The notes under the pieces: generated by a model
The model's database searches: none
The model's input: the letters and a program-made list of their open reading frames with translations, nothing else
What the model was told of the DNA's origin: nothing
DNA from: Bin25 sp965221765
Lineage (GTDB): Bacteria > Bacteroidota > Bacteroidia > Flavobacteriales > Flavobacteriaceae
Direction of reading: 5' to 3'
DNA length: 64,000 bases
Assembly: GCA_965221765.1 (NCBI GenBank)
Contig: OZ244911.1
Location: 1,116,001-1,180,000, forward strand
Shown here: piece by piece, positions 62,650-64,000 of the stretch
Layout: each line of letters opens with the position of its first letter
Position numbering within the stretch: the first letter of the stretch is position 1
Position numbers and translations under genes: made by a program

Positions 62650-64000
62650 AATAATCCCTTTGAAGAACCCAATGCTCATTGGGATTATGATAGAGATAGA
62701 AGAGATTTTAAAATTAAAAATGCAAGAAGACCTGCGGGTTTTTTAAAGGCAACTTCTAATTCCAAAATGTTTGACGACCTAGGGGTGTTTATTGAAATAG
62801 ATTCAGTGAATCAGATAAGGCCAAGAGTTAATAAATGGAGAAAATCTGGATACTCTGGCATTAACGGGTCTTACTCAACGATTATTAGAACACTGGCATG
62901 ATTCAGCAGAAAGAAAATATCGCAGATTCTTTTTTTGTCAACTTGAAGCAATTGAAACTTTAATATGGCTAACCGAAGCTCCCTCAGCACAAAAAGTTGG
63001 AATAAATATTCAAGGAGACGGCGGCGACTTTGAAAGATGGTGTAGCAAAATGGCTACTGGTTCTAGTAAAACAATCATAATGTCAATGATAATTGCATGG
63101 GATTTTCTAAATAAAGTTTTATATCCCAAAGATTCTAGATTCAGTAAATATGCTCTTGTAGTGGCTCCAGGATTAACAGTGAAAAGTCGTTTGCAGGTAC
63201 CAGACCCCACTAACAAGCAAAATTATTATAAAGAATTCAACATAGTCCCGTCTTCTCTGATGGATAAACTACGCCAAGGAAAAGTTGTGATTAATAACTG
63301 GCATTCACTTGCTTGGGATACTCAAGAAAAAATTAATTCTAAAGTAGTTAGGGGACAGTTAAGATCAGTAGACAAAAGACAAAGAATGGAAATTAGTAGC
63401 GAAGCCTATGTCCGTCAAGTTTTAGGTGAAATGAGTAATGCAAAGAATATCATTGTATTAAACGATGAAGCACATCATGCATGGAGAGTAAATATTGATG
63501 CTACTAGAAAGTACAAAAGAGTTGGATCAGATAAGGATAGTGCTGAAGAGGCTACAGTATGGATAGGAGGTCTTGATCGTATCCATAAACAAAGAAAAAT
63601 TTTGAGATGTTTTGATTTAACTGCAACCCCTTTTACTCCATCAGGAAAAAAATCTGGTCAAGAATCATTGTTTACATGGATTGTTTCTGATTTTGGATTG
63701 AATGATGCGATAGAATCAGGACTCGTTAAAACTCCGAGAGTAGTTATCAGAGACAATAGTGAAAGAACAAAAGAGTTAAAATCAAGACTCTATCATATCT
63801 ACGCAGATGACGAAGTTAAAGATGACATTAATAGAAAGGCTAAAAAAACAGAGCCTTTGCCAGATTTGTTGAATAACGCATATTATTTATTAGGTAATGA
63901 TTGGTTAGAAACAAAATGCAAGTGGGAAAAAGCTGGTCACAAGGTTCCTCCTGTCATGATAACTGTAGCAAATAGAACTGAAACCTCTTGCAGAATAAAA
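62650..64000 (+). pseudogene. res: Type III-like restriction subunit Res (DEAD/DEAH helicase), 5' part, damaged
   Basis: The N-terminal text NNPFEEPNAHWDYDRDRRDF starts right at the inversion border and has lost its start codon. RRPAGFLKATSNSK and RPRVNKWRKSGYSG follow. Near 62860 the frame shifts to TGLTQRLLEHWHDSAERKYR, FFFCQLEAIETLIWLTEAPS and stays open to the window end. Helicase motifs: Walker A as KMATGSSKTIIMSM, where Ser replaces the invariant Gly before Lys; NAKNIIVLNDEAHHAW (DEAH); RCFDLTATPFTP. The nuclease domain is outside the window. Missing start, frameshift and Walker A change together suggest that the enzyme is inactive. Confidence 0.82.

Noticed and set aside
61030..62660. 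Site-specific recombinase-driven shufflon at mod
   Set aside because: No recombinase gene nearby and no inverted repeats longer than a few bases at the two breakpoints; a simple inversion explains the data.
1..64000. CRISPR array or rRNA operon
   Set aside because: No regularly spaced direct repeats and no rRNA-like conserved stretches were seen anywhere in the window.

Overview
The window is AT-rich chromosomal DNA from a member of the Bacteroidota. The lineage call rests on family-specific traits visible in the sequence: an AccD that has lost most zinc-ribbon cysteines, a DAHP synthase fused to a C-terminal chorismate mutase in a pheA-aminotransferase-tyrA-aroG operon, a TamA-type barrel made as a lipoprotein (TamL), a PorT-like barrel of the type IX secretion system next to it, and a one-domain bifunctional nuclease with a UvrB/UvrC tail. 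I cannot assign a genus.

Layout. 1-4154: defence remnants. A DUF4007 gene leaves the left edge. Then come a short type II CBASS operon (CD-NTase, E2-like protein with a broken frame, CapV patatin phospholipase) and a decayed DNA methylase with a T5orf172 tail. 4212-7522: fabD, folA, a class V aminotransferase and thyA. 7523-15878: accessory DNA with coiled-coil/membrane microproteins, a bifunctional nuclease gene, a SIR2-HerA (Nezha-type) defence pair, a broken DUF6922/AbiEii toxin-antitoxin pair and a broken Fic gene. 16187-20617: pdhB, a membrane pyrophosphatase and a voltage-gated-type channel. 21113-25905: an intact Fic gene, then a P-loop ATPase gene whose two halves are separated by about 2.1 kb of tiny same-strand genes. 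26024-29644: methionine/SAM genes metK-metY-metX behind a probable SAM riboswitch. 30242-31666: decayed AlbA_2/ATPase regulator and RelE-like remnant. 31935-33454: ABC ATPase and EamA transporter. 33681-37779: aromatic amino acid operon behind a Phe/Tyr-rich leader peptide and terminator, which looks like a classical attenuator. 38312-40423: DUF255 protein. 40836-42841: Fic gene behind two membrane-protein genes. 42842-45203: gene-poor degenerate DNA with one tRNA-Arg. 45204-50538: rpe, pnp, rpsO, accD, fbaA. 50741-59826: lipoprotein metalloprotease, tamL, SpoU methylase, porT, ubiE, rarA, rlmB. 60162-64000: a Mod/Res restriction-modification locus in which the 3' part of mod is inverted.

Pattern. 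All core metabolic and information genes are open from end to end. Most accessory genes (E2, methylase, Fic, AbiEii, DUF6922, ATPase, AlbA_2, Mod, Res) carry frameshifts, stops or small deletions, often at A or G runs. Three C/G runs of 9-11 stand out in this AT-rich sequence; two lie inside coding remnants, where a run of 8 instead of 9 would restore the frame.

The observations I rate highest are the pheA-operon attenuator, the frame-restoring inversion in mod/res, the homopolymer tracts, the ATPase gene split by a microgene island, and the Fic gene with two coupled membrane proteins. All identifications are by reading motifs; no database search was possible.
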